Of a DNA stretch of 64,000 nucleotides, positions 54,028 to 63,704 are shown in pieces; within the stretch, counting starts at the first letter, position 1; each line of letters begins with the position of its first letter. The stretch covers positions 225,540 through 289,539 of the forward strand of contig NZ_PZZZ01000006.1 in assembly GCF_003046475.1 (NCBI RefSeq), read 5' to 3'. The position numbers and the translations under genes were made by a program. This stretch comes from Mycoplana dimorpha. GTDB lineage: Bacteria > Pseudomonadota > Alphaproteobacteria > Rhizobiales > Rhizobiaceae. The notes below the pieces were generated by a model that had not been told where the DNA came from, made no database searches, and was given only the letters and a program-made list of their open reading frames with translations.

Positions 54028-55263
54028 TCAGCCAGGATTACCGGCTTTGGCCTTGTCGCGATGTCCCAGCTTGTTGTTGGCAATCAGCGTGCCCAGCGTA
54101 TCCAGAATGACGCGGCAGGCGAGCTGTGCCGTATTGTCATTGACGTCGTAGGGCGGCGAGACCTCCACGACTTCCATGCCGCACAGACCTTCTGCCGCGA
54201 TCGTGCGAATGATCTCGAACGCTTCCCGCGGCAGCAATCCACCGGGCTCGGGGGACCCCGTTCCCGGAGCGAAGCCCGGATCGATGGAGTCGATGTCGAA
54301 CGAAAGGTAAACCGCCTTGCACCCTTCCCACGCCATCTCGAGCGCCATTTCGGCCACCTTCCTGGGGCCATGCTTCTCGAGATCGAACATCGTCATGACG
54401 CTGGTGCCACGCCGATGGGCGACGGCGCTGCCAGGCCGGTTGCCATACCACCCGCCGATTCCGAGCTGCACCAGGTTCTTGGGATGGCAGTTCGGCAGGC
54501 CGACATCGTGCATGTGGCTGTGGTCGCGATGGGATGTCTCGCGGCCCTCATGCGTAGTCCAGAACCACGGCGTGGTGTGCATCCGCTCATCCATATCCTT
54601 TTCCTGGATGTCGATGTGGCGGTCGATGTGGATGATGCCGACGTTGCCGTCGATGTGCGGGGCGATGCCGCGGACGTTCGGGAAGCCGAGGCTATGGTCG
54701 CCGCCGCAAATGATCGGAAAGACACCGGACGTATAGATGTGGGACACCGCCTTGGTGACCTGATCGAAGGTCTTTTCGATGTTGCCCGGGATGACAAAGA
54801 TGTCGCCCGCGTCGCAGAGGTCCAGTTCCTCGTAGATGTCGACGCCGCCATCGAACCAGTAACCGTCATAGAGAGCGGATATGCGCCGAACCGCCTGCGG
54901 GCCGAAGCGCGTTCCGGGGCGGTAGGTCGTCGCGGAATCGAACGGGGCGCCGACGAATGCCGCCTCATACTGCCCGATCTTGCGGATGTCCTCGCAATAG
55001 GGGACCTTCATGAAGGTGTTGATGCCGGCGAAGGCCGGCTGGTGACCGCGGCTGAACAGCGAGATGCTGCGGTCGACGACCGATGATGCTGCCTCGAGCC
55101 CCAGCTCGAGCGAACGGGCTGTTTCTTCCGCCTGCTTCTTCTGCGAGATGCGCGACAGTCGCTCCAGCGCCTGCCGCCCATCGGTCGAGTTCCGCGTTTC
55201 GTCCGCATGAGAGTGGCTATGGTCGCCGCCGTGGTGGTGATGATCGTGAGGTCCATTTCCCAT
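54028..55263 (-). CDS. gdmH: Ureohydrolase family enzyme, guanidine hydrolase (GdmH)-like
   Basis: This is a 411-residue agmatinase/arginase-fold enzyme. The N-terminus is His-rich (H6 to H19, HDHHHHGGDHSHSH). Metal ligands are GGDH (H190), DRHID (D214, H216, D218) and FDIDSID (D323, D325). Residues 221-234 (EKDMDERMHTTPWF) and the ~90-residue N-terminal extension are features I recall from the Ni-dependent guanidine hydrolase GdmH rather than agmatinase. A second His-rich insert lies at 239-260. The adjacent nickel permease supports a Ni enzyme. Expected reaction: guanidine + water to urea + ammonia. Many annotations would call it agmatinase. I saw no guanidine riboswitch upstream. Confidence 0.7.
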   Translation of the reverse strand: MGNGPHDHHHHGGDHSHSHADETRNSTDGRQALERLSRISQKKQAEETARSLELGLEAASSVVDRSISLFSRGHQPAFAGINTFMKVPYCEDIRKIGQYEAAFVGAPFDSATTYRPGTRFGPQAVRRISALYDGYWFDGGVDIYEELDLCDAGDIFVIPGNIEKTFDQVTKAVSHIYTSGVFPIICGGDHSLGFPNVRGIAPHIDGNVGIIHIDRHIDIQEKDMDERMHTTPWFWTTHEGRETSHRDHSHMHDVGLPNCHPKNLVQLGIGGWYGNRPGSAVAHRRGTSVMTMFDLEKHGPRKVAEMALEMAWEGCKAVYLSFDIDSIDPGFAPGTGSPEPGGLLPREAFEIIRTIAAEGLCGMEVVEVSPPYDVNDNTAQLACRVILDTLGTLIANNKLGHRDKAKAGNPG

Positions 55264-55805
55264 CGCTCTGTCCTTACGTCTGAAGTGAACAGCCTAGGCC
55301 GTCATCTCCGAAATGGCTCCATTCGCTTCCGAGTGCCGCACGCAAGCATTGGCAAAAAGCGCCGCTATACTGAACTTCTTGAAATATTGCCGCGCCGGCA
55401 TCAGAAGAATTCAGTCGAATAAAACTCGCCTATTCGTCATTCACAATAAAAGATGTATCTGCGGCATAGTTCGACATCAACGACCTGAATTCCAATATCA
55501 AACATTGACGAGGCCAATTCCGCGTCGCTTCGGGACCGCAACGGCGCGAGGTGTCGCCGCGGGGAAAGCCGGTCCGCATAGCACCAGCCCGCCAGGCGTC
55601 GGGCGGGCTGGTCAAGTGGGCCTGCAATGCAGTTACGTCTGGTAGGCGGCGGGGAGATCCCCTGCATGGATGGCCAAGCCGCCAGTCAACGGTGAGAGGT
55701 TGCCGACGCGCCGAGGCCTTTCGTTCGCACGCCAATTGGCGACACGCTCGACGCGTTGGCCAATGACTATGGGGGGCACCCAATGCAGAGGCGCGATGAC
55801 CGTGG
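55264..55805. other. Intergenic region between gdmH-like gene and LuxR-type gene
   Basis: About 540 bases with no supported gene. The first ~240 are AT-richer and hold the gdmH promoter. A stem ACCAGCCCGCC / GGCGGGCTGGT (55583-55612, 11 bp, 8-nt loop) could be the 3' hairpin of the LuxR-type gene, though it lies ~190 bp beyond the stop. I looked for ykkC-type guanidine aptamers upstream of gdmH and found none. Confidence 0.45.
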
Positions 55806-56453
55806 CTACGAATTCGTATACGCGCCGCGGTTCTTTTCGCGGGCGTAGAGCGCGACGGCCATGGCGCGGTTGCGGACGTCCAGCTTGTCATAAAGATTCT
55901 TGAGGTGATACTTGACCGTGTTTTCCGAAATCCCAGTGCGCGCAGCGATCTGCAGATTTGTCCAGCCGTCGGCAAGAACTGAAAGCAGTTCACGCTCGCG
56001 CGTCGTCAAGCATGCAAGGGGCGTTTCATTGATCTTGGAGACGTCGATATAAGGAATACAGATACGGCCGTGCGCGACCGCCACGAGGGTGTCGAAAATG
56101 ATCGACGGATCGTCGAACTGGTAGCAATACCCCAGCACGCCGAGGCGCACACACCGCTTCAGGATATCGATATCTTGATCGTTGGAAAAAATGACAACAC
56201 GTGCATGCAGGCCGCGTCTTTGCACCTCGCCAAGCACCTCGCCGCTGTCCATGTCGGACAGCTTCCAGCCGAGCACGGCGATGTCGAAGTTCGGCTCTGC
56301 GGCGGCCGCTGCCCGAAGAAACGCTTCCCCGGTTTGGACGCTGCCGACCAGCTCGAAACGGCCTTCGTCGTTGATCATGTCGCCGAGCGCAGCCGTCACC
56401 AGCGGATTTCGCTCCGCTATCAGAACCCTGAACCGCCTTTCTGAGGCGGTCAT
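55806..56453 (-). CDS. LuxR/NarL-type regulator with degenerate receiver domain
   Basis: This is a 215-residue protein with an N-terminal receiver-like domain and a C-terminal LuxR HTH (LTTRERELLSVLADGWTNLQ then IAARTGISENTVKYHLKNLY). The phospho-acceptor Asp is replaced by Gly (VLGWKLSDMD, G62). The conserved Lys is Gln (GYCYQ, Q112), and the first acidic pair is only partly kept (IAERN). Phosphorylation by a histidine kinase is thus unlikely. ATG 56453 has GGAGG 5 nt upstream; an earlier frame start at 56483 does not. No kinase gene is adjacent. It lies downstream of the serine-cycle cassette on the same strand. Confidence 0.88.
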   Translation of the reverse strand: MTASERRFRVLIAERNPLVTAALGDMINDEGRFELVGSVQTGEAFLRAAAAAEPNFDIAVLGWKLSDMDSGEVLGEVQRRGLHARVVIFSNDQDIDILKRCVRLGVLGYCYQFDDPSIIFDTLVAVAHGRICIPYIDVSKINETPLACLTTRERELLSVLADGWTNLQIAARTGISENTVKYHLKNLYDKLDVRNRAMAVALYAREKNRGAYTNS

Positions 56454-56725
56454 TGCCACCTCCCCAGGCGCTGCTTTGTCCACTCCGCGTTCATGTGCCT
56501 CCTGGTTGCGGCGGATGCCGCCTCTCTCGACTTCCGATAGCCTTTCATCGCGCGCTTAGCTGGATCCGTCCCGCTGTTGGGCCCTCATCGTCTTATTCAT
56601 ACAATGAATTATTTTTTCATTCCAGTGCGTTCCGATCAGACATTTGGGAGACATGCAAGGCGCGGGACAATTGCGAGCAGGGAAAGGCAAGAGCGCCGTC
56701 TGCTCCTCTACAGCCCCGTCTGCTC

Positions 56726-56900
56726 CTCTCAAGAAGCGACGTGACAAGGAGGTAAGGGGTACGGCGAGTGCCCGGTATAGCGCCTTTAGGGTTGTCAGCG
56801 ACTGTGACGTGTTGCCATTTTCGATTTTTGACAGCATGCCGATCGAAATGTTGGTCGCGGCTGGAACGCCGGTGGCACCCAGGCGGGCGCGATCACGCGA
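56726..56900 (-). pseudogene. Decayed XRE-family regulator (HTH core only)
   Basis: The minus strand reads RDRARLGATGVPAATNISIG, MLSKIENGNTSQSLTTLKAL and YRALAVPLTSLSRRF. This is the XRE helix-turn-helix of regulators that normally also carry a cupin sensor domain. No proper start precedes it, and after RRFLRG the frame turns to unrelated sequence with no cupin motifs. It sits just downstream of mtkB, where an intact regulator of the cassette may once have been. Confidence 0.65.
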
Positions 56901-56955
56901 TGTAGGCTGATGCTACTACCTATCATCACATTTTCGACGCTCCTCTGAAAGCCGA

Positions 56956-57855
<900 letters not shown>

Positions 57856-57867
57856 TCCGACCTCCCG

Positions 57868-59049
57868 TCAGTGCTTCCGCTCGGCAAAAGTGCGCATTGC
57901 CTCGACCGACTTCTCGGCCGCTTCGGCCAGCGTTTCGGCCACGATGACCTTCTCGCCGGAGTCGGCGAGGATGCGGCGACCTTCCTCGACGTTGGTTCCG
58001 GCAAGGCGAACCACCAGTGGCACATGCACGCCGACCTCGCGGATTGCCTTGAGCACCCCCTCCGCCACCCAGTCGCACCGGTTGATGCCGGCGAAGATGT
58101 TGACCAGGATGGTTTCGACATTGTCGTCGGCGAGAACGGCGCGAAAGGCCTTGGCGACGCGTTCGGGCGAGGCGCCTCCGCCGATGTCGAGAAAGTTGGC
58201 GGGCATGCCGCCGGCGATCTTGATCATGTCCATGGTCGCCATTGCCAGGCCGGCGCCGTTGATGATGCAGCCGATGTTGCCGTCGAGGCCGACATAGGAG
58301 AGACCGCGGTCGCTGGCGAAGGTCTCGCGTGGGTCTTCCTGCGACTTGTCACGCAACTCCGAGATTTCCGGTCGACGGTAAAGGGCGTTCTCGTCGAAGG
58401 ACATCTTGGCGTCCAGCGCGATCAGATTGTTGTCGCGGGTGACGACCAGCGGATTGATTTCCAGCATGGCGGCGTCGAAGTCGCGGAACACACGATAGCA
58501 GCCGATCAGCGTGTCGGCCGCCTTGCCGATCAGGCTGTTCTCCAGGCCAAGTCCGAAAGCGATCTCGCGCGCCTGGAACTCCTGCATGCCCGCGCCCGGG
58601 TCGACGATCGCACGGATGATCGAGTCGGGCTGCTTCTCGGCGATCTCCTCGATCTCCATGCCGCCGGAGGCGGAGGCCACGATCATGACGCGCTCCGATT
58701 TCCGGTCGAGCACGATGCCGAGATAGAGCTCCTGCCGGATATCGACCGTTTCCTCGATGTAGAGGCGCGAAACGAGCTTGCCCCTGGGACCGGTCTGGTG
58801 CGTTACCAGTTTGCGGCCGAGCATGTATTCGGCGGCTTCGGACACCTCGCTGTCGGACTTGCAGATGCGGACGCCGCCGGCCTTGCCGCGCGCACCGGAA
58901 TGGATCTGCGCCTTGACCACCCAACGGTCTCCGCCGATCTCGCTGGCGCGGTAGGTCGCCTGCTCCGGACTGTAGGCGAGGCCGCCCCGCGGGATGTGCA
59001 CCGAGTAGCGCGAAAGCAGTTCCTTGGCCTGGTATTCGTGAATGTCCAT
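57868..59049 (-). CDS. mtkA: Malate-CoA ligase beta subunit
   Basis: This is a 393-residue SucC-type ATP-grasp subunit. The N-terminus is [20 protein letters not shown], the ATP-grasp part has [20 protein letters not shown], and the C-terminal CoA-ligase domain has [20 protein letters not shown] and [22 protein letters not shown] 59049 begins the conserved MDIHEYQ; the frame continues upstream into mcl without homology. With MtkB it makes malyl-CoA from malate, ATP and CoA. Confidence 0.92.
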   Translation of the reverse strand: MDIHEYQAKELLSRYSVHIPRGGLAYSPEQATYRASEIGGDRWVVKAQIHSGARGKAGGVRICKSDSEVSEAAEYMLGRKLVTHQTGPRGKLVSRLYIEETVDIRQELYLGIVLDRKSERVMIVASASGGMEIEEIAEKQPDSIIRAIVDPGAGMQEFQAREIAFGLGLENSLIGKAADTLIGCYRVFRDFDAAMLEINPLVVTRDNNLIALDAKMSFDENALYRRPEISELRDKSQEDPRETFASDRGLSYVGLDGNIGCIINGAGLAMATMDMIKIAGGMPANFLDIGGGASPERVAKAFRAVLADDNVETILVNIFAGINRCDWVAEGVLKAIREVGVHVPLVVRLAGTNVEEGRRILADSGEKVIVAETLAEAAEKSVEAMRTFAERKH

Positions 59050-59060
59050 ATGCTCCCTCC

Positions 59061-60026
59061 TCAGTTCGGCGCACGGATGCGCGACGGCGCCGACCGCTCG
59101 ATTGCCTCGTGCATGACGAGCACGTTGCGGGCCATGCGTTCGGATGCGGCGTCGATCATCTTGCCGTCGAGGGCGGCGGCCCCCCTGCCCTGTTCTTCGG
59201 CCTCCTTGAGCACTTCGATGATGCGGCGTGCGCGGGTGACCTCCCTTTCCGGCGGCGAGAACACGGTGTTGGCGAGTTCGATCTGCGAGGGGTGGATCGC
59301 CCACTTGCCTTCGATGCCGAGTGCGGCGGCGCGCCTGGCGGCCGCCGTGTAACCGTCCGGATCGGAAAAATCGCCGAACGGTCCGTCGATGGCGCGCAGG
59401 CCATAGGCGCGGCAGGCTACCGTCATGCGCGATAGCGCTGCGTGCCACTGGTCGCCGGGATAGTCGGGATTGAGGCCGCCGATGTTGACCGTGCGCGCCT
59501 TGAGGCTCGCGGCGTAGTCGGCGACACCGAAGTGAAGCGCCTCGAGCCGGCCTCCATAGGCGGCGATGGCTTCGACATTGGCCATGCCCAGCGCGGTCTC
59601 GATCAGCGCCTCGAGGCCGACTCGGGACTTGAAGCCCTTGGCGGTCTCGATCTGGCTGACCATCGCCTCGACCATGTAGAGGTCGGCGGGGACGCCGACC
59701 TTGGGCACGAGGATGGTGTCCAGCCGATCGCCCGCCTGCTCCATCACGTCGACGACGTCACGATACATGTAATGGGTGTCGAGGCCGTTGATGCGCACCG
59801 AAATGGTCTTGCCGCGAGCGCGCCAGTCGATCTGGTCGAGCGCCTCGATGATGTTCTTGCGCGCCCGCTCCTTGTCGGGCGGGGCGACCGCGTCCTCGAT
59901 ATCGAGGAAGATGTAGTCGGCAGCGCAGTCGGCAGCCTTGCGGATCATGTCCGGGTTGGAGCCCGGCACCGCGAGTTCGCTGCGCTGAAGGCGCAGCTTG
60001 CGCAGATGGTGAATGGTATGGCTCAC
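59061..60026 (-). CDS. mcl: Malyl-CoA lyase (HpcH/HpaI aldolase family)
   Basis: This is a 321-residue CitE-like lyase. [40 protein letters not shown] (Mg-binding Asp/Glu), [27 protein letters not shown] and [19 protein letters not shown] match McL proteins. It splits malyl-CoA into acetyl-CoA and glyoxylate, feeding glyoxylate to the aminotransferase encoded upstream. It starts 48 nt after sga and ends 11 nt before mtkA. Confidence 0.93.
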   Translation of the reverse strand: MSHTIHHLRKLRLQRSELAVPGSNPDMIRKAADCAADYIFLDIEDAVAPPDKERARKNIIEALDQIDWRARGKTISVRINGLDTHYMYRDVVDVMEQAGDRLDTILVPKVGVPADLYMVEAMVSQIETAKGFKSRVGLEALIETALGMANVEAIAAYGGRLEALHFGVADYAASLKARTVNIGGLNPDYPGDQWHAALSRMTVACRAYGLRAIDGPFGDFSDPDGYTAAARRAAALGIEGKWAIHPSQIELANTVFSPPEREVTRARRIIEVLKEAEEQGRGAAALDGKMIDAASERMARNVLVMHEAIERSAPSRIRAPN

Positions 60027-60074
60027 GTGTTCCTCCTGTGGAGCAGCATTCGAAGGGCCGCGCGGACTGGCGCG

Positions 60075-61265
60075 TCAGGCGACCTTGGCAATCGCCGGCT
60101 GCGCCGACAGCCGGTAGTGCTCGAGCGCGGCCCCCACGCCGGAGCCGGGGCGCACGTTGACGCCGCAATCGCGCAGCGCCATTTCGGCCGCCGAGATCGC
60201 GCCGCACATCATCACCTCGTTGACCCAGCCGAGATGGCCGATGCGAAACACCTTACCGGCGACCTTGCTGAGGCCGACGCCGAGCGAGGTCTGGTATCCG
60301 TAATAGGCCCGGCGGACGATTTCTGCGCTGTCGATGCCTTCCGGTGCTAGGACCGAGCTGACGGTGTCGGAGTGCCACTTGGCTTCCCTGGCGCAGAGGT
60401 TCAGGCCCCACGCTTCGACCGCCTTGCGCACACCGGTCGCCAAGCGGTGATGGCGCGCGAAGACGTTATCAAGGCCTTCCTGATGAAGGAGATCGAGGGC
60501 AGCGCGCAGACCGCGCAGCAGCTGTACCGCCGGGGTGTAGGGGAAGTAGCCGGTGTCGTTGGCGCGGATCTGGTCCTCGAAGGCGAAGTAGCAGCGATGG
60601 TGTGTCGCGGTCCGGGCGGCGGCCAGCGCCTTCTGGCTGACCGACAGGAAACCTAGCCCCGGCGGCAGCATGAATCCCTTCTGCGAACCGGACACGGCAC
60701 AGTCCACGCCCCACTCTTCCTGGCGGAAGTCGATCGAGCCGACCGAAGAGACGCCGTCGACGAAGAGCAACGCTGGGTGCCTGGCGGCATCGAGGGCTGC
60801 GCGCACAGCCCTGACATCGCTGGTCACGCCGGTTGCGGTCTCATTGTGGGTGACGAAGACCGCCTTGATACGGTGCTCCTTGTCGGCGGCCAGGCGCTCG
60901 GCATAGATCTCGACCGGCACGCCGGTGCCCCAATCGACATCGATCACATCGACATCGAGGCCGAAGCGCTGCGCCATGTCGACCCACAGATGCGAAAACT
61001 GACCGAAGCGCGACATCAGAACCCGGTCGCCGGGGCTCAGCGTGTTCGTGATCGCCGATTCCCAGGCGCCGGTGCCGGAGGACGGGAAGATGAAGACGCG
61101 GCCGGTCTCGTTGCGGAACACCTTCATCAGGTCGGCGAAGAGGCCGCGGGTGAAGGTCGGGTAGTCCGGGGCGCGCATGTCCTCCATCGGCATGTTCATC
61201 GCCTGCCGGACTGTCTCCGGAACATTGGTCGGTCCTGGAACGAAAAGCTGGGTGAAGCCGGCCAT
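60075..61265 (-). CDS. sgaA: Serine-glyoxylate aminotransferase
   Basis: This is a 396-residue class-V PLP aminotransferase. The N-terminus is QLFVPGPTNVPETVRQAMN, IFPSSGTGAWESAITNTL binds the cofactor phosphate, and the PLP lysine is in DCAVSGSQKGFMLPPGLGFL near residue 202. It converts serine plus glyoxylate to hydroxypyruvate plus glycine. ATG 61265 has GGGAGG upstream; an upstream frame start at 61343 has no homology. First gene of sga-mcl-mtkA-mtkB. Confidence 0.93.
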   Translation of the reverse strand: MAGFTQLFVPGPTNVPETVRQAMNMPMEDMRAPDYPTFTRGLFADLMKVFRNETGRVFIFPSSGTGAWESAITNTLSPGDRVLMSRFGQFSHLWVDMAQRFGLDVDVIDVDWGTGVPVEIYAERLAADKEHRIKAVFVTHNETATGVTSDVRAVRAALDAARHPALLFVDGVSSVGSIDFRQEEWGVDCAVSGSQKGFMLPPGLGFLSVSQKALAAARTATHHRCYFAFEDQIRANDTGYFPYTPAVQLLRGLRAALDLLHQEGLDNVFARHHRLATGVRKAVEAWGLNLCAREAKWHSDTVSSVLAPEGIDSAEIVRRAYYGYQTSLGVGLSKVAGKVFRIGHLGWVNEVMMCGAISAAEMALRDCGVNVRPGSGVGAALEHYRLSAQPAIAKVA

Positions 61266-61570
61266 GTAAAGTCCTCCCGAAGGCTGCTCTGGGCGCTGCG
61301 CCCATCTGTGGCTTTCAGGAAATGATCGGTTCACCGTCGTCACCCCACAACACCTGTTGGGGTAAATTCACGGGCCCTTGGGCATTGGGCTTGACCTACC
61401 CATTCATGATGTCGATCGGATAGGATGAGACCTACCCGCGGGCGTATTCACGATCCAATCAGTGCCGCGACCATCGGCGACGCGCCTAGAAATTGTCGCT
61501 GACGATCTTGCCGTCGATGGACTGGACGGAAAAGCCGCGCAAAGGGGCGGCGCAGGCCGCGTCCAAACCG
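61266..61570. other. Promoter region of the serine-cycle cassette
   Basis: About 300 bases upstream of sgaA and downstream of a terminator. No gene was recognised. TAGGATGAGACCTACCC near 61420 and GACCTACCCATTCATG near 61393 share the motif GACCTACCC, a possible regulator site upstream of sgaA. Confidence 0.35.
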
Positions 61571-61604
61571 AAAAAACAAGAGCCCGGTCCGATGGACAGG
61601 GCTC
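61571..61604 (-). terminator. Rho-independent terminator (minus strand)
   Basis: Read on the minus strand, GAGCCCTGTCC-atc-GGACCGGGCTC forms an 11-bp stem with one mismatch and is followed by TTGTTTTTT. This is a classical intrinsic terminator. It lies 85 bp after the stop of the small gene at 61689 and separates it from the sgaA promoter. Confidence 0.75.
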
Positions 61605-61688
61605 CCATTTTAGTTTGGCGCGGTAAAACGAACTTGGGAGGATCGAGCCGCATGGGCAAAAACAATACGTATCGGCAGAGAAAACTAC

Positions 61689-62060
61689 TTAGGCCTCGAC
61701 GGCTGATGTAAACTGCATCGTCGACGAGGTCGGACGCAGCTGCGGAACCGTCACACGATCGAGGCAAAGCGGAATGACCAACCGCGAGCCGTCACCATAG
61801 AGTGCGGCACCTGAAGCACGGAACGACGTCTTGTCAATGATCGTTTCGAGCACATCGCGCGTCCGGAGCGGCAGCAGGTCGGTGCAGGCGCTCATATGAG
61901 CGAAGACCTGGCTGATGGGGACGCTGCGCCCATCCACCACCACGTGAGGTTCCTCGGTTCCTTCCTCCCACGCTTCGAGCGCCTCGAGCGCATCATGAAA
62001 GGCGTTCTGGAGGGTGATGGGCGCGTGGCCCTCGTGAAGTTCCGAAAGAACCATCTGCAT
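61689..62060 (-). CDS. Hypothetical protein
   Basis: This is a 123-residue protein I do not recognise. It starts MQMVLSELHEGHAPITLQNA, is acidic in its first half (LEALEAWEEGTEEPHVVVDG), and has no membrane segment or signal peptide. ATG 62060 has AGGAG 6 nt upstream, and an intrinsic terminator follows the stop, so it is probably a real single-gene unit. The upstream region is AT-rich. In-frame TTG and ATG codons at 62087 and 62066 are alternatives. Confidence 0.6.
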   Translation of the reverse strand: MQMVLSELHEGHAPITLQNAFHDALEALEAWEEGTEEPHVVVDGRSVPISQVFAHMSACTDLLPLRTRDVLETIIDKTSFRASGAALYGDGSRLVIPLCLDRVTVPQLRPTSSTMQFTSAVEA

Positions 62061-62537
62061 GTGCATCTCCTCTTCAAGATCCAACAAAGCGTGTTGGGCC
62101 CTTCTTCTTCCGTTCGCTTCTGCCCTATATTTGCGCTCAAGCTCCGTACACTTGGAACCTGATCATTATTTACATCGAGGGAGAGCTGCCACCATCTAGC
62201 AGTCCCCAGTTTCATGAAATAGTGGTATCACGCTATATAGCGGCAATCAACTGAGAAGAATATTTTTTTCTTCTTAGGCAATTCCGTTACAACAGATGAA
62301 CATGTTCTCTGAAAGGCCGACCACATACGCCGGCGAAGAGATCGGATGTAGACAATCGAGCAGGGCTCGTTGCGCGGAGCTGCCGCAAGAGTTGGTTATG
62401 CTGAGTGCTTCAATGGCCGGGGACGATCTGCCGGTCGCCGTTTTGCGCCAACGCGCCTCCGAGCAGCGGGCACCTTCCAGAGGCAGTCCGCCGCCGCCAG
62501 CGCCCCACCCGGCACACTATGCGCCGCCCTTTAGAGC
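62061..62537. other. AT-richer intergenic region
   Basis: About 480 bases between the hypothetical gene and the stop of the NitT/TauT-type binding-protein gene. The part from ~62150 to 62300 is notably AT-rich and includes AAGAATATTTTTTTCTTC, a possible hairpin or T-run terminator. A plus-strand frame from 62296 has no recognisable homology. No gene is called. Confidence 0.4.
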
Positions 62538-63671
62538 TCACAGGCCGACGCGACCGATCCACTGATTGGAATTGTATTTTTCCTGGTACTTGTCAGCGCC
62601 GAGCGCCTCAAGGATCGAAGTGTCGAAACCGTCAGCGGCGGGTGTCTCTGTCTGGACCACGCCCGCTTTCAGATAGGTGTGGCTGAACAGGTCCCAGGTC
62701 CCGGGCGCGTATCCCGCCGTGCAGTCCTTGCCATCGAACAGCACGCCCCAGCCCTTGGCGTCAGCGGGCGCTTTGGGGGCGTCGGCCGGCAGATCCTCGC
62801 AAAGCGGCTTGGCACCGGCCAGACCGAAGGCACCGAGGTTCTGGCTGAGATTGAGCATGATCGCACCGGCCTGATTGAGCCGCACGTCGGCTTCCGGCCA
62901 GCCCAAACCCTTGGCGATGATGGCATTGCCCTCCGCCGGGTTCTGCTTCCACCAGTTGACGGCCTCGAACCAGGCCCGGATCAGCTCCTTGGCGACGGCC
63001 GGCTTGTCCTTCATCCACTGCTCGTTGCACGCGATGGCATCGGAGATGAGGCCGCGTTCCCAGGTGCGATCGTCGAGACTGGACTTGAGGATCTTCGCAC
63101 CAGGCCGTTTCAGCGACTGCGAGGCAAAGGGCTCGTAGTTCACGTCGATGTCAAGACCGCCGCTGGTGAAGGCCGCCGCACTTTCCTGGGGCAGCAGCAC
63201 GACATGCTGCAGTTCTGCCGGATCAATGCCGGCTCGCTGCAGGCTGAGCAGCATCCACATGTGGTTGAGGAACCCGAAGTCGGCGCCGAACGACCTGCCC
63301 TTGAAGTCCTCGACAGTATTGATGCCCTCGGCGACGACCATCTTGTCGAGCCCATAGGACATGTTGGAGAAGGCGACCACCTTGATCGGCAGGTCGCCAG
63401 AGCGGGCGACGACCATGCTGTCCAGCGTGTTGTTCATGCACTGGACCTGGCCCGACGTCAGGGCGGCATTCTTCTCGGTGATGCCCTCGATGATGTTCAC
63501 ATTGAGGTCGATCTCCGGAGCGAGGTTTTTCTCCTTCACGATATACCAGGCGGCATAAGGAGAGAACGAGATGATCGCTACGCTGACCTGCTCCTTGGCT
63601 TGAGCCGGACCGGCGGCGCAAACAGTGCCTAGAAGCAAGGCTGAGAGTGAACGCAGGGTCTTGGTCGGCAT
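62538..63671 (-). CDS. ABC transporter substrate-binding protein, NitT/TauT type
   Basis: This is a 377-residue periplasmic binding protein. The signal peptide is LRSLSALLLGTVCAAGPAQA. Mature landmarks are SFSPYAAWYIVKEKNLAPEI, ITEKNAALTSGQVQCMNNTL, GLDKMVVAEGINTVEDFKGR and ADFGFLNHMWMLLSLQRAGI, a pattern of the nitrate/sulfonate/pyrimidine family. It lies 33 nt after the ATPase gene that runs off the window. The ligand is not deducible; a nitrogenous compound is plausible given the guanidine-type enzyme 7 kb away, but that is weak inference. Confidence 0.87.
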   Translation of the reverse strand: MPTKTLRSLSALLLGTVCAAGPAQAKEQVSVAIISFSPYAAWYIVKEKNLAPEIDLNVNIIEGITEKNAALTSGQVQCMNNTLDSMVVARSGDLPIKVVAFSNMSYGLDKMVVAEGINTVEDFKGRSFGADFGFLNHMWMLLSLQRAGIDPAELQHVVLLPQESAAAFTSGGLDIDVNYEPFASQSLKRPGAKILKSSLDDRTWERGLISDAIACNEQWMKDKPAVAKELIRAWFEAVNWWKQNPAEGNAIIAKGLGWPEADVRLNQAGAIMLNLSQNLGAFGLAGAKPLCEDLPADAPKAPADAKGWGVLFDGKDCTAGYAPGTWDLFSHTYLKAGVVQTETPAADGFDTSILEALGADKYQEKYNSNQWIGRVGL

Positions 63672-63704
63672 ATTCGCTCCTCCTTGATATCACTCTTGTT
63701 GTGG

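Noticed and set aside
55264-55500. Guanidine riboswitch upstream of the gdmH-like gene
   Set aside because: The leader shows none of the conserved blocks of guanidine-I, -II or -III aptamers that I know.
61486-61767. 93-codon minus-strand frame
   Set aside because: It spans an intrinsic terminator hairpin and overlaps the 3' end of a better-supported gene; no homology and no ribosome site.
62296-62565. 89-codon plus-strand frame
   Set aside because: No recognisable homology, Pro/Arg-rich low-complexity end, and it runs into the 3' end of the opposite binding-protein gene.
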